Source: Bacteroidaceae bacterium
GTDB lineage: Bacteria; Bacteroidota; Bacteroidia; Bacteroidales; Bacteroidaceae
Assembly: GCA_017416735.1 (NCBI GenBank)
Contig: JAFQBF010000023.1
Span: forward strand, 1-36,252
Length of the DNA stretch: 36,252 nt
Direction of reading: 5' to 3'
Under the pieces are notes generated by a model. It was given only the letters and a program-made list of their open reading frames with translations, did not search any database and was not told the origin of the DNA. A program made the position numbers and the translations under genes. Positions 6,788 through 15,571 of the stretch are shown in pieces (within the stretch, counting starts at the first letter, position 1; every line of letters begins with the position of its first letter).

Positions 6788-8059
6788 ATGAATCAACAAA
6801 AAAAACAATGGGGTGCGATTGTCGTGATGATTGCCCTCTTCGCTATGATTGCCTTCGTGACCAACCTGTGCTCACCGATGGCTAACATCATCAAGGCTCA
6901 GGGAGAAATCTCGGAAGTATTGGCACAAATCGGTAACTATGGTAACTTTATCGCTTACCTGATTATGGGTATCCCGGCCGGTATGCTCATCTCAAAAGTA
7001 GGCTACAAGAAGACAGCCTTGATTGGTCTTGCCGTAGGTATCGCCGGTATCCTCATCCAGTGGGGAAGCAGCTTGATGGACGCGAAAGAAAACTTGGGTC
7101 TCGTATTTGCCGTTTATTTGATCGGCGCATTCATCTCAGGTCTCTGTATGTGTATCTTGAACTGCGTGGTTAACCCGATGTTGAACCTCCTCGGCGGTGG
7201 CGGTAACTCCGGTAACCAGCTCATCCAGACAGGTGGTGTATTCAACTCTTTGGCTGCTGTAGCCGTTTACATCATTATGGGTGCTTTGATTGGTGAAGTT
7301 ACATCTGAAACCAAAATTGCTGATGCAACCCCTGCATTGATGATTGCCTTGGCTATCTTCGTTGTAGCATTCATCACTATCCTCTTCACCAAGATTGAAG
7401 AACCGGAACAGGCTCCGGTAGATATGAGCCTCGTGAAGGGCGCTTTGAAGTATCGTCACTTCGTATTGGGTATCATCGGTATCTTTGTATATATGGGTAT
7501 CGAAGTAGGTACACCGACTTACGTGAACATGTATTTGGTAAACACTCCTGAATTGGGCATCAACGCTGCAACTGCCGGTTTGATTGTTGCCGTATATTGG
7601 GCATTGATGATGGTAGGCCGCTTCGTAGGTGCATCCATCGGTAGCAAGGTTTCAAGCCGCGCTATGATTACTACCGTATCTATCCTGACATTGATTCTCG
7701 TTTCATTCGGTATGTTTGCTCCAACAGACGTAACTGTTAACGTTCCTGGTATTGACTGGGCTAATTTGAGCCTTATCTGGGCTAAAGTTCCGGTAGGAAT
7801 CTTTGCATTCCTGTTGGTTGGTCTCTGCTCTTCTGTTATGTGGGGTGGCATCTTCAATATGGCCGTAGAAGGTTTGGGTAAGTATACAGCCGTTGCATCC
7901 GGTATCTTTATGACAATGGTATTCGGTTGCGCCGTAATGCTTGCTATTCAAGCTCAGGTTGCCGAAATGACAGACTATATGACCAGCTACTGGGTAGTAT
8001 TGTTCTGTGCTGCATACTTGTTGTTCTACGCTTTGGTAGGCTCGAAGGTAAAGAAATAA
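6788..8059 (+). CDS. MFS sugar transporter, probably galactose/glucose
   Basis: A 423-aa inner-membrane protein with about 12 hydrophobic segments. Composition and motifs such as GIPAGMLISKVGYKKT and the Gly/Asn-rich NLLGGGGNSGNQLIQTGG fit the FHS (fucose-galactose-glucose:H+ symporter) branch of the major facilitator superfamily. Its position between galM and galK suggests galactose uptake; glucose or related hexoses are also possible. Start MNQQKKQWG follows an AT-rich 31-bp gap with AAATTAAAG as a weak ribosome site. Confidence 0.88.
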   Translation: MNQQKKQWGAIVVMIALFAMIAFVTNLCSPMANIIKAQGEISEVLAQIGNYGNFIAYLIMGIPAGMLISKVGYKKTALIGLAVGIAGILIQWGSSLMDAKENLGLVFAVYLIGAFISGLCMCILNCVVNPMLNLLGGGGNSGNQLIQTGGVFNSLAAVAVYIIMGALIGEVTSETKIADATPALMIALAIFVVAFITILFTKIEEPEQAPVDMSLVKGALKYRHFVLGIIGIFVYMGIEVGTPTYVNMYLVNTPELGINAATAGLIVAVYWALMMVGRFVGASIGSKVSSRAMITTVSILTLILVSFGMFAPTDVTVNVPGIDWANLSLIWAKVPVGIFAFLLVGLCSSVMWGGIFNMAVEGLGKYTAVASGIFMTMVFGCAVMLAIQAQVAEMTDYMTSYWVVLFCAAYLLFYALVGSKVKK

Positions 8060-8098
8060 ATAACCTTATAATATTAACTTTTTAATACTTATAACATC

Positions 8099-9253
8099 AT
8101 GGATATAGAATTCGTAAGAAGTCGCTTCATCAAGCATTTTGATGGCACTACAGGCTCAGTATATGCATCTCCAGGCCGTATCAACCTCATCGGTGAACAC
8201 ACCGACTACAATGGTGGTTTCGTATTCCCGGGTGCAGTAGATAAAGGTATGATTATCGAAATCAAACCGAATGGTGAAGATAAAGTCAAGGCTTATTCTA
8301 TCGACTTGAAGGACTATGTAGAATTCGGCTTGAATGAGGAAGATGCTCCACGCGCCAGCTGGGCAAGATACATTTTCGGTGTATGCCGTGAAATGATCAA
8401 GCGTGGCGTAGAAGTGAAAGGTTTCAACACAGCATTTGCAGGTGACGTGCCCCTCGGTGCAGGTATGTCTTCTTCAGCAGCATTGGAAAGCGCATACGCA
8501 TACGCTATCAATGACTTGTTCGGTGACAACAAGATTGACAAGTTCGAATTGGCCAAGGTAGGTCAGGCAACTGAACATAATTACATCGGCGTGAAGTGCG
8601 GTATCATGGACCAGTTTGCTTCTGTATTCGGTAAGGAAGGTAGCTTGATGCGCCTCGATTGCCGTTCATTGGAATACCAATATTTCCCGTTCAAGCCGGA
8701 AGGCTACCGTTTGGTATTGGTTGACTCAGTGGTTAAGCACGAATTGGCTTCTTCAGCATACAACAAGCGTCGTCAGAGCTGCGAAAACGTAGTTGCTGCT
8801 ATCGCCAAGAAACACGAAGGTGTACAATTCTTGCGCGACTGTACGTTGGAAATGCTGGCCGAAGTGAAGGAAGAAGTTTCAGCAGAAGACTATATGCGTG
8901 CTGAATATGTAATCGAAGAAATCCAACGCGTATTGGACGTATGTGATGCTTTGGAAAAGGGCGATTACGAAACAGTAGGTCAGAAGATGTTCGAAACTCA
9001 CCATGGTATGAGCAAGAAGTACGAAGTAAGCTGCGAAGAGCTTGACTTCTTGAACGACGTGGCATTCGATTGCGGTGTGACAGGCTCACGCGTAATGGGC
9101 GGTGGCTTCGGTGGATGTACAATCAACCTCGTGAAGAACGAATTGTACGAAACATTCATCACTACAGCCAAGGAACGTTTCAAAGAAAAATTCGGTCGTA
9201 GCCCGAAGGTTTACGATGTAGTAATCAGCGATGGTTCTCGCAAATTGCTCTAA
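8099..9253 (+). CDS. galK: Galactokinase
   Basis: A 384-aa GHMP-family kinase that phosphorylates galactose at C1. Seen: the galactokinase signature GRINLIGEHTDYNGG at about residues 26-40; the ATP-binding GAGMSSSAALE in the GHMP motif 2; CGIMDQFASVFG with the catalytic aspartate; and C-terminal GGGFGGC. Length matches the family. It ends the galactose operon and is followed by a strong terminator. No galT or galE is linked to it in this window. Confidence 0.97.
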   Translation: MDIEFVRSRFIKHFDGTTGSVYASPGRINLIGEHTDYNGGFVFPGAVDKGMIIEIKPNGEDKVKAYSIDLKDYVEFGLNEEDAPRASWARYIFGVCREMIKRGVEVKGFNTAFAGDVPLGAGMSSSAALESAYAYAINDLFGDNKIDKFELAKVGQATEHNYIGVKCGIMDQFASVFGKEGSLMRLDCRSLEYQYFPFKPEGYRLVLVDSVVKHELASSAYNKRRQSCENVVAAIAKKHEGVQFLRDCTLEMLAEVKEEVSAEDYMRAEYVIEEIQRVLDVCDALEKGDYETVGQKMFETHHGMSKKYEVSCEELDFLNDVAFDCGVTGSRVMGGGFGGCTINLVKNELYETFITTAKERFKEKFGRSPKVYDVVISDGSRKLL

Positions 9254-9281
9254 TAAACCTCAAAAAAACACATAAAAGAAG

Positions 9282-9313
9282 AATACCGCCTACTAATTAG
9301 GCGGTATTTTTTT
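9282..9313 (+). terminator. Rho-independent terminator after galK
   Basis: AATACCGCCTA (9282-9292) pairs perfectly with TAGGCGGTATT (9298-9308) around a 5-nt loop, followed by a T-run. Confidence 0.92.
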
Positions 9314-9333
9314 ATATATATTAAAGATTTGCT

Positions 9334-9341
9334 TATCTTTG
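9334..9341 (+). promoter_or_regulatory. -7 box of the transketolase promoter
   Basis: TATCTTTG is a perfect match to TAnnTTTG, 27 bp before the transketolase ATG. No clear TTTG is seen 19-21 bp upstream. Confidence 0.6.
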
Positions 9342-9368
9342 CACTAAAATTCAATACCCTAATCTGTT

Positions 9369-11381
9369 ATGAACGATATAAAAGTTATGAATCATGCAGC
9401 AGATAACATCCGTATCCTGACTGCTGCGATGGTAGAAAAGGCAAAATCAGGTCACCCAGGTGGTGCTATGGGTGGTGCCGATTTCATCAACGTATTGTAT
9501 AGTGAATATTTGCAGTTTGATCCGGAAAATCCGAAATGGGAAGGTCGTGACCGTCTGTTCCTCGACCCGGGACATATGTCACCGATGTTGTATGGCGTAT
9601 TGTCTATGACCGGTCACTTCACCCTCGAAGAACTTCAACAATTCCGCCAATGGGGCTCTCCTACCCCGGGACATCCTGAATTGAACGTAATGCGTGGAGT
9701 TGAGAATTCTTCAGGTCCTCTCGGACAGGGACACACATACGGTATCGGTGCCGCCATTGCCGCCAAGTTCCTGGCAGCCCGCACCGGTAATCCAACATTC
9801 AGCAAGGAAACCATCTATATTTATATCTCCGACGGCGGTATTCAAGAAGAAGTGTCACAAGGTGCAGGACGTGTAGCCGGACACTTGGGCTTGGACAATG
9901 TCATTATGTTCTACGATGCCAACGACATCCAGCTCTCGACTGAAGTGAAGGAAGTAATGACGGAAGATACTGCAATGAAGTATCGTTCGTGGGGATGGAA
10001 CGTAATGGAAATCGACGGAAACGATTGCCAGCAAATCCGCGAAGCCCTTGATGCAGCCAAGAAGGAAGACAAGCGTCCGACTTTGATTATTGGTAAATGT
10101 GTGATGGGTAAAGGTGCCCGCAAGGCAGATGGCTCATCTTACGAAAACACCACCAAGACACATGGCGCACCTCTCGGTGCAGAGGCTTGCAAAAACACAA
10201 TCCTCAACTTAGGCGGAGATCCTGAAAATCCCTTCGTGATTTTCGAAGACGTGAAGGCGATGTACGCCAACCGCAAGGAAGAATTGAAGGCAATCGTAGC
10301 CGAACGTCACGCTGAAGAAGACGCTTGGGCAAAAGCCAACCCGGAAAAGGCAGCTCAGCAAAAGGCTTGGTTCAACAATGAAGTACCCGAAATAGACTGG
10401 GCAAGCATCCAGCAGAAAGCCAACGACCCGACACGTAACGCTTCGGCAACCGTACTCGGCGTATTGTCGGAAAAGGTTCCTAATATGATTGTATCATCAG
10501 CCGACCTCTGCAACTCAGACAAGACTGACGGATTCTTGAAGCATACACACTGCATCGTTCCAGGAGACTTCAGCGGCGGATTCTTCCAAGCAGGTGTAGC
10601 CGAATTGACAATGGCTTGTATCTGTATCGGTTTGGCTCTCCACGGTGGTGTCATTGCCGGTTGCGGTACATTCTTCGTGTTCTCTGACTATATGAAACCT
10701 GCTATCCGTATGGCAGCATTGATGAGACTTCCGGTGAAATTCATCTGGTCACACGATGCTTTCCGCGTAGGCGAAGATGGCCCAACCCACCAACCGGTAG
10801 AACAAGAAGCACAAATCCGTCTGTTGGAAAAGATGAAGAACCATTTGGGCAAGAATTCTATGCTCGTTCTCCGTCCGGCTGACGTGGAAGAAACAACCGT
10901 AGCTTGGAAACTTGCGATGGAAAACAACGATACTCCAACTGGTTTGATTTGCTCACGCCAAAATGTAACCAACTTGCCAGAAGGAACCAACTATGCAGAA
11001 GCTGCCAAGGGTGCATACATCGTGAAGGAAGACGAAAACTACGATGTAATCTTGCTCGCATCAGGCTCAGAAGTATCTACATTGGTAGCCGGTGCTGAAC
11101 TCTTGGCTAAAGACGGCATCAAGACACGTATTGTCTCTGTACCATCTGAAGGTTTGTTCCGCACTCAAAGCAAGGAATATCAGGAAAGTATCCTGCCTAC
11201 AGGTGCAAAGATATTCGGTTTGACTGCCGGTATCCCTGCCAACCTCTATACATTGGTAGGCTATAATGGCAAGGTTTGGGGTATGGAATCATTCGGTTAC
11301 TCAGCACCGTTCAAGGTTCTCGATGAAAAGTTAGGCTTCAACGCCGAGAATGTGTATAACCAAGTAAAAGCAATGCTCTAA
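9369..11381 (+). CDS. tkt: Transketolase
   Basis: A 670-aa thiamine-diphosphate enzyme of the non-oxidative pentose phosphate pathway that transfers two-carbon ketol units. Seen: N-terminal AKSGHPGGAMG; GPLGQG; a cofactor loop reading SDGGIQEE where GDG usually appears, followed by YDANDIQLS with the metal-binding Asn; HGAPLGA; and in the pyrimidine-binding domain HDAFRVGEDGPTHQPVE with the catalytic residues. Length is normal. The stop TAA shares its last base with the rpiB start codon, so translation is probably coupled. Confidence 0.96.
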   Translation: MNDIKVMNHAADNIRILTAAMVEKAKSGHPGGAMGGADFINVLYSEYLQFDPENPKWEGRDRLFLDPGHMSPMLYGVLSMTGHFTLEELQQFRQWGSPTPGHPELNVMRGVENSSGPLGQGHTYGIGAAIAAKFLAARTGNPTFSKETIYIYISDGGIQEEVSQGAGRVAGHLGLDNVIMFYDANDIQLSTEVKEVMTEDTAMKYRSWGWNVMEIDGNDCQQIREALDAAKKEDKRPTLIIGKCVMGKGARKADGSSYENTTKTHGAPLGAEACKNTILNLGGDPENPFVIFEDVKAMYANRKEELKAIVAERHAEEDAWAKANPEKAAQQKAWFNNEVPEIDWASIQQKANDPTRNASATVLGVLSEKVPNMIVSSADLCNSDKTDGFLKHTHCIVPGDFSGGFFQAGVAELTMACICIGLALHGGVIAGCGTFFVFSDYMKPAIRMAALMRLPVKFIWSHDAFRVGEDGPTHQPVEQEAQIRLLEKMKNHLGKNSMLVLRPADVEETTVAWKLAMENNDTPTGLICSRQNVTNLPEGTNYAEAAKGAYIVKEDENYDVILLASGSEVSTLVAGAELLAKDGIKTRIVSVPSEGLFRTQSKEYQESILPTGAKIFGLTAGIPANLYTLVGYNGKVWGMESFGYSAPFKVLDEKLGFNAENVYNQVKAML

Positions 11382-11815
11382 TGAAAACAATCGGATTGGC
11401 AAGTGACCACGCAGGTTACGAATTGAAAGAATATGTAAAGACTTGGCTCGAAGCCAAAGGATGGGAATACAAGGATTTTGGTACTTACAGCACAGACAGC
11501 TGTGACTATCCCGATTTCGCCCACCAATTGGCCGTAGCAGTCGAAGCAGGTGAATGTTATCCAGGTATCGCAATCTGTGGTAGTGGTGAAGGCATCAGTA
11601 TGACCTTGAACAAGCATCAAGGCATCCGTGCTGCATTGGTTTGGATTCCTGAAATCGCTCATATGACCCGTCTGCACAACGATGCCAACGTATTGGTTAT
11701 GCCGGGACGATACATCGATACGGAAACAGCCGCCCAAATTATGGAAGAATTCTTCAACACCGAGTTTGAAGGAGGCCGTCACCAGAAAAGAATCGACAAA
11801 ATACCTGTGAAATAA
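11381..11815 (+). CDS. rpiB: Ribose-5-phosphate isomerase B
   Basis: A 144-aa LacA/RpiB-family isomerase interconverting ribose 5-phosphate and ribulose 5-phosphate, feeding the transketolase encoded just upstream. Seen: N-terminal GLASDHAGYELK with the phosphate-binding Asp-His pair; AICGSGEG with the catalytic cysteine; and NDANVLVMPGR near the C terminus. Start ATG overlaps the tkt stop by one base. A terminator follows. Confidence 0.95.
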   Translation: MKTIGLASDHAGYELKEYVKTWLEAKGWEYKDFGTYSTDSCDYPDFAHQLAVAVEAGECYPGIAICGSGEGISMTLNKHQGIRAALVWIPEIAHMTRLHNDANVLVMPGRYIDTETAAQIMEEFFNTEFEGGRHQKRIDKIPVK

Positions 11816-11837
11816 TATTTATTCACATATTATCACT

Positions 11838-11871
11838 AAAAAAAGGGAAGCTTTATAGCTTCTCTTTTTTT
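11838..11871 (+). terminator. Rho-independent terminator after rpiB
   Basis: A-rich lead, GGGAAGCT (11845-11852) pairing with AGCTTCTC (11857-11864; a G-T pair is included) around a 4-nt loop, then a run of seven T. Confidence 0.85.
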
Positions 11872-11879
11872 ATTTTTCA

Positions 11880-11887
11880 TATCTTTG
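11880..11887 (+). promoter_or_regulatory. -7 box of the DUF4468 gene promoter
   Basis: TATCTTTG, perfect -7 consensus, 32 bp before the ATG at 11920. Confidence 0.6.
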
Positions 11888-11919
11888 CTAAACATTAAGA
11901 AACAACAAATAGGAATAAT

Positions 11920-12975
11920 ATGAAAACAATTTTATCATTACTTTTGATCTGTCTTCCCATCACCTTATTTGCTCAAACAAATACCCAATATCTGGAAGGT
12001 GCTGTCCCATTAAAAGACGGGAAAGTTACATTCACATCAGAAATCAGCATTCCCGGTCTGTCCCAAAAACAAATTTATGAAACCATACTCCAATGGGCCA
12101 ATAAACGTTTCCAACCCGACGAAACATTCAACGATCGTGTCCTCTACCAAAACCCGGAAGATGGAGATATCGTAATTGGCGGTGAGGAATATTTAACCTT
12201 TACCAACACATCGTTCTCATTGGACAGAACACGCATCTATTACATGATGCGTATATCTTGCCTACCCGAAAAGTGCAACATCAACATTACACGCATCCGT
12301 TATTGGTATAACGAAGCAAGAGACGGTGGTGAAAAATACACTGCAGAAGAATGGATTACAGACAAATATGCCTTGAATAAGTCCAAGACTAAATTATATC
12401 CAATCAGTGGTAAATTCAGAAGAAAAACCATTGATTTGAAGAATGAACTTATCAACGATATAAATACAACATTCAAGCAGATACTGCAAGAACAAGATAT
12501 ACGGAATATTCCTAAGACTCAAGTAGTCAATCAGCCTACATCGACACCGAAGGAACAACCACTTGTAGCATTACAACCGGCAACTCCTGTACAACCAATA
12601 GCACAGGCTCAACCCGCTACATCCGACAATCAAGAATCACTCATCGCACAAGCCACCCGCATGACCATCACAGCCGGCAATGATGAACAATTCGAAATCA
12701 GCAAGGAATGTTGGGGCGGTTTCGGTGAATTCTTTGGCAAAAAAGTAGCCTACCTTCTCATCGATACCCAAAAGACGATGGGTAATTTGTTGATGACACA
12801 AAGCGAAAGTTACAAAATTTCATTCTTCACACCCGACAACAGTCAACCAGCATTGGTTATCAACTGTAAAAAGCTGATGAGCCAAAACATCAATGGCGAG
12901 GAAGCAAAAAAAATGAGTCCAAATTGTGAGACTGCGAAATCTTACAACATGTATGTAGGTGAAGTCTTAAAATAA
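11920..12975 (+). CDS. Exported DUF4468-domain protein
   Basis: A 351-aa protein with a Sec signal peptide (hydrophobic residues 4-18, ending FAQ). Residues about 25-190 resemble DUF4468, a Bacteroidetes domain reported to have a TBP-like fold and unknown function. A Pro/Gln/Ala-rich linker at about 205-245 separates it from a C-terminal segment of about 100 residues that I do not recognise, containing two cysteines (NCKKL, PNCET). It stands between the rpiB terminator and the oxidoreductase operon promoter. The cellular location is probably periplasm or outer membrane; no lipobox is seen. Confidence 0.75.
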   Translation: MKTILSLLLICLPITLFAQTNTQYLEGAVPLKDGKVTFTSEISIPGLSQKQIYETILQWANKRFQPDETFNDRVLYQNPEDGDIVIGGEEYLTFTNTSFSLDRTRIYYMMRISCLPEKCNINITRIRYWYNEARDGGEKYTAEEWITDKYALNKSKTKLYPISGKFRRKTIDLKNELINDINTTFKQILQEQDIRNIPKTQVVNQPTSTPKEQPLVALQPATPVQPIAQAQPATSDNQESLIAQATRMTITAGNDEQFEISKECWGGFGEFFGKKVAYLLIDTQKTMGNLLMTQSESYKISFFTPDNSQPALVINCKKLMSQNINGEEAKKMSPNCETAKSYNMYVGEVLK

Positions 12976-12979
12976 ATTG

Positions 12980-12987
12980 TATCTTTG
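12980..12987 (+). promoter_or_regulatory. -7 box of the 2-oxoacid oxidoreductase operon
   Basis: TATCTTTG lies only 4 nt before the TPR gene ATG (12992). With transcription starting a few bases after the box, the message would be leaderless or nearly so. The surrounding TTGTATCTTTGCGA also occurs at 16189-16202. Confidence 0.6.
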
Positions 12988-12991
12988 CGAA

Positions 12992-13270
12992 ATGAAAGGA
13001 AATTTTTATGCTATCCAAGAGTTAATAAAGGAAGGGAAATCAGAGGAAGCCATCCGGCAATTGGATAATTACATACACACTCACCCGGATTGCAACGATG
13101 AACCTTACTACCTGTTGGGAAACGCCTATCGGAAGCAAGGCAATTGGCAATTGGCCCTCAACAACTATATGGAAGCAATGGAACGAAATCCGGAAAGCCC
13201 AGCCGTCAGTGCATATCAGATGATGATGGACATTCTGAATTTCTACAATAAAGATATGTATAACCAATAA
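12992..13270 (+). CDS. Small tetratricopeptide-repeat protein
   Basis: A 92-aa cytoplasmic protein with two TPR-like helical pairs: residues about 5-35 (EGKSEEAIRQLDNYIHTHPD) and 36-70 (YLLGNAYRKQGNWQLALNNY). It has no signal peptide. The frame opens at TTG 12977, but that codon precedes the -7 box, so the ATG at 12992 is used. It is the first gene of the oxidoreductase operon, 9 bp before the ferredoxin subunit gene, and may help assemble or tether the complex; that role is inference. Confidence 0.8.
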   Translation: MKGNFYAIQELIKEGKSEEAIRQLDNYIHTHPDCNDEPYYLLGNAYRKQGNWQLALNNYMEAMERNPESPAVSAYQMMMDILNFYNKDMYNQ

Positions 13271-13279
13271 TAAATAGCT

Positions 13280-13510
13280 ATGGCAAAAATCAAAGGCGCT
13301 GTCGTGGTAGATACAGAACGTTGCAAAGGATGCAACTTATGTGTAGTAGCATGCCCACTGAATGTGTTGGCATTAACCACCAAAGGAGTGAACAAGAGAG
13401 GATATACTTTCGCCCAAACCGTATTGGAAGACACATGCATCGGATGCGCTTCCTGTGCAACCGTATGCCCGGACGGATGTATCTCTGTATATAAAGTAAA
13501 ACAACAATAA
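13280..13510 (+). CDS. 2-oxoacid:ferredoxin oxidoreductase, ferredoxin-like delta subunit
   Basis: A 76-aa protein with two 4Fe-4S motifs: CKGCNLCVVACP at about residues 15-26 and CIGCASCATVCP at about 53-64. It is the electron-carrying subunit of a four-subunit KorABCD/VorABCD-type enzyme and passes electrons from the thiamine centre to free ferredoxin. The three other subunits follow in the same operon. Start ATG has 9 bp to the preceding TPR gene. Confidence 0.93.
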   Translation: MAKIKGAVVVDTERCKGCNLCVVACPLNVLALTTKGVNKRGYTFAQTVLEDTCIGCASCATVCPDGCISVYKVKQQ

Positions 13511-13521
13511 ATCAGAAAGAT

Positions 13522-14604
13522 ATGGCAGAAGAAGTAGTTTTAATGAAGGGTAACGAAGCCATTGCCCATGCCGCCATCCGTTATGGTGTGGACGGCTATT
13601 TCGGCTATCCCATCACTCCACAATCGGAAGTGCTGGAAACCCTTGCCGAACAGAAGCCATGGGAAACAACCGGAATGGTAGTAGTACAGGCTGAAAGTGA
13701 AGTATCGGCCATCAATATGGTCTATGGAGGCGCAGCCACCGGTAAAATGGTGATGACTTCATCATCCAGTCCTGGTGTCAGTTTAAAACAAGAAGGTATT
13801 TCCTATTTGGCAGGTGCCGAACTTCCTTGCTTAGTAGTAAACGTTATGCGTGGAGGTCCTGGACTTGGAACCATCCAACCTAGCCAAGCTGATTATTTCC
13901 AAACCGTTAAGGGCGGAGGTCATGGTGACTATCGCTTGATAGCTCTTGCCCCTGCATCGGTTCAAGAAATGGCAGATTTTGTAGGTTTGGCATTCGACCT
14001 CGCCTTCAAGTATCGAAATCCAGCCATTCTCTTGGCAGACGGCGTGATTGGTCAAATGATGGAAAAAGTAGTATTGCCAGAACAGCGTACCCGACTCACC
14101 GATGAAGAAGTGATTGCACGTTGTCCATGGGCTGCTAACGGAAAAACAGCCGGTCGCAAGCCAAACATCATTACTTCCCTTGAACTCGACCCGTCTGAAA
14201 TGGAAAAGCGAAACATCCACCTTCAGGCCAAGTACGCTGAAATAGAAGCCAATGAAGTACGATACGAAGAAATAGACTGCGAAGATGCCGAATACCTTAT
14301 CGTAGCCTTCGGTTCTTGTGCACGTATCGCACAGAAGACTATGGAATTGGCCCGCGCAGAAGGTATCAAGGTAGGTTTGCTCCGCCCGATTACTTTGTGG
14401 CCGTTCCCAAGCAAAGCCATTGCAGCACGTGCAGCCCAAGTAAAAGGTATCTTGACCGTAGAATTGAATGCCGGACAAATGGTAGAAGATGTGAAGCTGG
14501 CCGTAGAATGCAAGGTACCGGTAGAACATTTCGGACGCTTGGGTGGTATCGTTCCCGATCCAGACGAAGTGGTAAATGCCTTAAAGACCAAACTGATTAA
14601 ATAA
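13522..14604 (+). CDS. 2-oxoacid:ferredoxin oxidoreductase alpha subunit (VorB/KorA type)
   Basis: A 360-aa alpha subunit of an anaerobic 2-oxoacid dehydrogenase that makes acyl-CoA, CO2 and reduced ferredoxin. Seen: GYPITPQSE near residue 28-36, the characteristic YPITPSTP-like motif; ESEVSAINMVYGGAATG; TSSSSPG; and GGPGLGTIQPSQADY. Sequence and length resemble annotated 3-methyl-2-oxobutanoate dehydrogenase VorB proteins, but 2-oxoglutarate (KorA) is an equally reasonable substrate and cannot be decided by reading. The next gene is a 55-aa membrane protein. Confidence 0.92.
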   Translation: MAEEVVLMKGNEAIAHAAIRYGVDGYFGYPITPQSEVLETLAEQKPWETTGMVVVQAESEVSAINMVYGGAATGKMVMTSSSSPGVSLKQEGISYLAGAELPCLVVNVMRGGPGLGTIQPSQADYFQTVKGGGHGDYRLIALAPASVQEMADFVGLAFDLAFKYRNPAILLADGVIGQMMEKVVLPEQRTRLTDEEVIARCPWAANGKTAGRKPNIITSLELDPSEMEKRNIHLQAKYAEIEANEVRYEEIDCEDAEYLIVAFGSCARIAQKTMELARAEGIKVGLLRPITLWPFPSKAIAARAAQVKGILTVELNAGQMVEDVKLAVECKVPVEHFGRLGGIVPDPDEVVNALKTKLIK

Positions 14605-14611
14605 TAAGCGT

Positions 14612-14779
14612 ATGAACACTGACACGATTAGAAGCATACTGAATATGGTATTCATTGTTTTAGCCATTGCATGCGTCATTACTTATTTTGTGGTCGAAGA
14701 TTTCACCACATTCATTTACGTATGCGCTGCAGCCATATTCGTCAAATTGTGTGAATTCTTTTTACGCTTCATGTTCTAA
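14612..14779 (+). CDS. 55-aa membrane protein inside the 2-oxoacid oxidoreductase operon
   Basis: A small open frame in the 189-bp gap between the alpha and beta subunit genes. Its start ATG lies 7 bp after the alpha stop and its stop lies 14 bp before the beta ATG. The peptide begins MNTDTIRSILNM and has two hydrophobic segments, about residues 11-28 (MVFIVLAIACVITYFVV) and 32-46 (TTFIYVCAAAIFVKL), with a short acidic turn (VED) between them. I do not recognise a family. Its spacing fits the operon, and a role in tethering the complex to the membrane is possible but is inference. Confidence 0.7.
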   Translation: MNTDTIRSILNMVFIVLAIACVITYFVVEDFTTFIYVCAAAIFVKLCEFFLRFMF

Positions 14780-14793
14780 CAGGAGGAAATATT

Positions 14794-15558
14794 ATGACAA
14801 GAGAAGAAATAATTAAACCCGAAAACTTGGTTTACAAGAAACCAACGTTGATGAATGATAATCCGATGCACTATTGCCCTGGTTGTAGCCATGGTGTAGT
14901 ACATAAACTCATAGCAGAAGTCATCGAAGAAATGGGAATGGAGAACCAGACAGTCGGTGTATCACCGGTAGGTTGTGCCGTATTTGCATACAACTACCTT
15001 GACATCGATTGGGAAGAAGCCGCCCATGGACGTGCACCAGCTTTGGCAACGGCGATTAAACGTTTGTGGCCAAACCGACTTGTGTTTACATACCAAGGCG
15101 ACGGAGATTTGGCATGTATCGGTACTGCTGAAACCATCCATGCCTTGAATCGTGGTGAAAACATCACTATCATCTTCATCAACAATGCCATCTATGGTAT
15201 GACTGGTGGACAAATGGCTCCTACTACATTGTTAGGTATGAAGACCGCAACCTGTCCATACGGACGCGACGCCGCCATCCATGGTTATCCTTTGAAGATG
15301 ACAGAAATCGCAGCTACGTTGGAAGGTACAGCCTACGTCACCCGTCAGTCTGTACATAGCGTTCCAGCCATCCGCAAAGCAAAGAAAGCCATCAGAAAGG
15401 CATTCGAGAATTCCATGAACGGCAAGGGCTCCAATTTGGTAGAAATTGTATCAACTTGTAATTCAGGTTGGAAAATGACTCCAGCTGCAGCCAACAAGTG
15501 GATGGAAGAAAACATGTTCCCATTCTATCAGTTGGGAGACCTTAAAGATAAAGAATAA
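14794..15558 (+). CDS. 2-oxoacid:ferredoxin oxidoreductase beta subunit
   Basis: A 254-aa thiamine-diphosphate-binding beta subunit. Seen: CPGC at residues 28-31; the cofactor motif GDGD at 102-105 followed by ACIG; and the paired NN at 130-131 with IYGMTGGQ at 133-140, which together bind magnesium and diphosphate. A good ribosome site AGGAGG precedes the ATG by 7 bp. It is the fourth member of the operon if the 55-aa protein is counted separately as accessory. Confidence 0.95.
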   Translation: MTREEIIKPENLVYKKPTLMNDNPMHYCPGCSHGVVHKLIAEVIEEMGMENQTVGVSPVGCAVFAYNYLDIDWEEAAHGRAPALATAIKRLWPNRLVFTYQGDGDLACIGTAETIHALNRGENITIIFINNAIYGMTGGQMAPTTLLGMKTATCPYGRDAAIHGYPLKMTEIAATLEGTAYVTRQSVHSVPAIRKAKKAIRKAFENSMNGKGSNLVEIVSTCNSGWKMTPAAANKWMEENMFPFYQLGDLKDKE

Positions 15559-15571
15559 AAGTAAAAGACTT

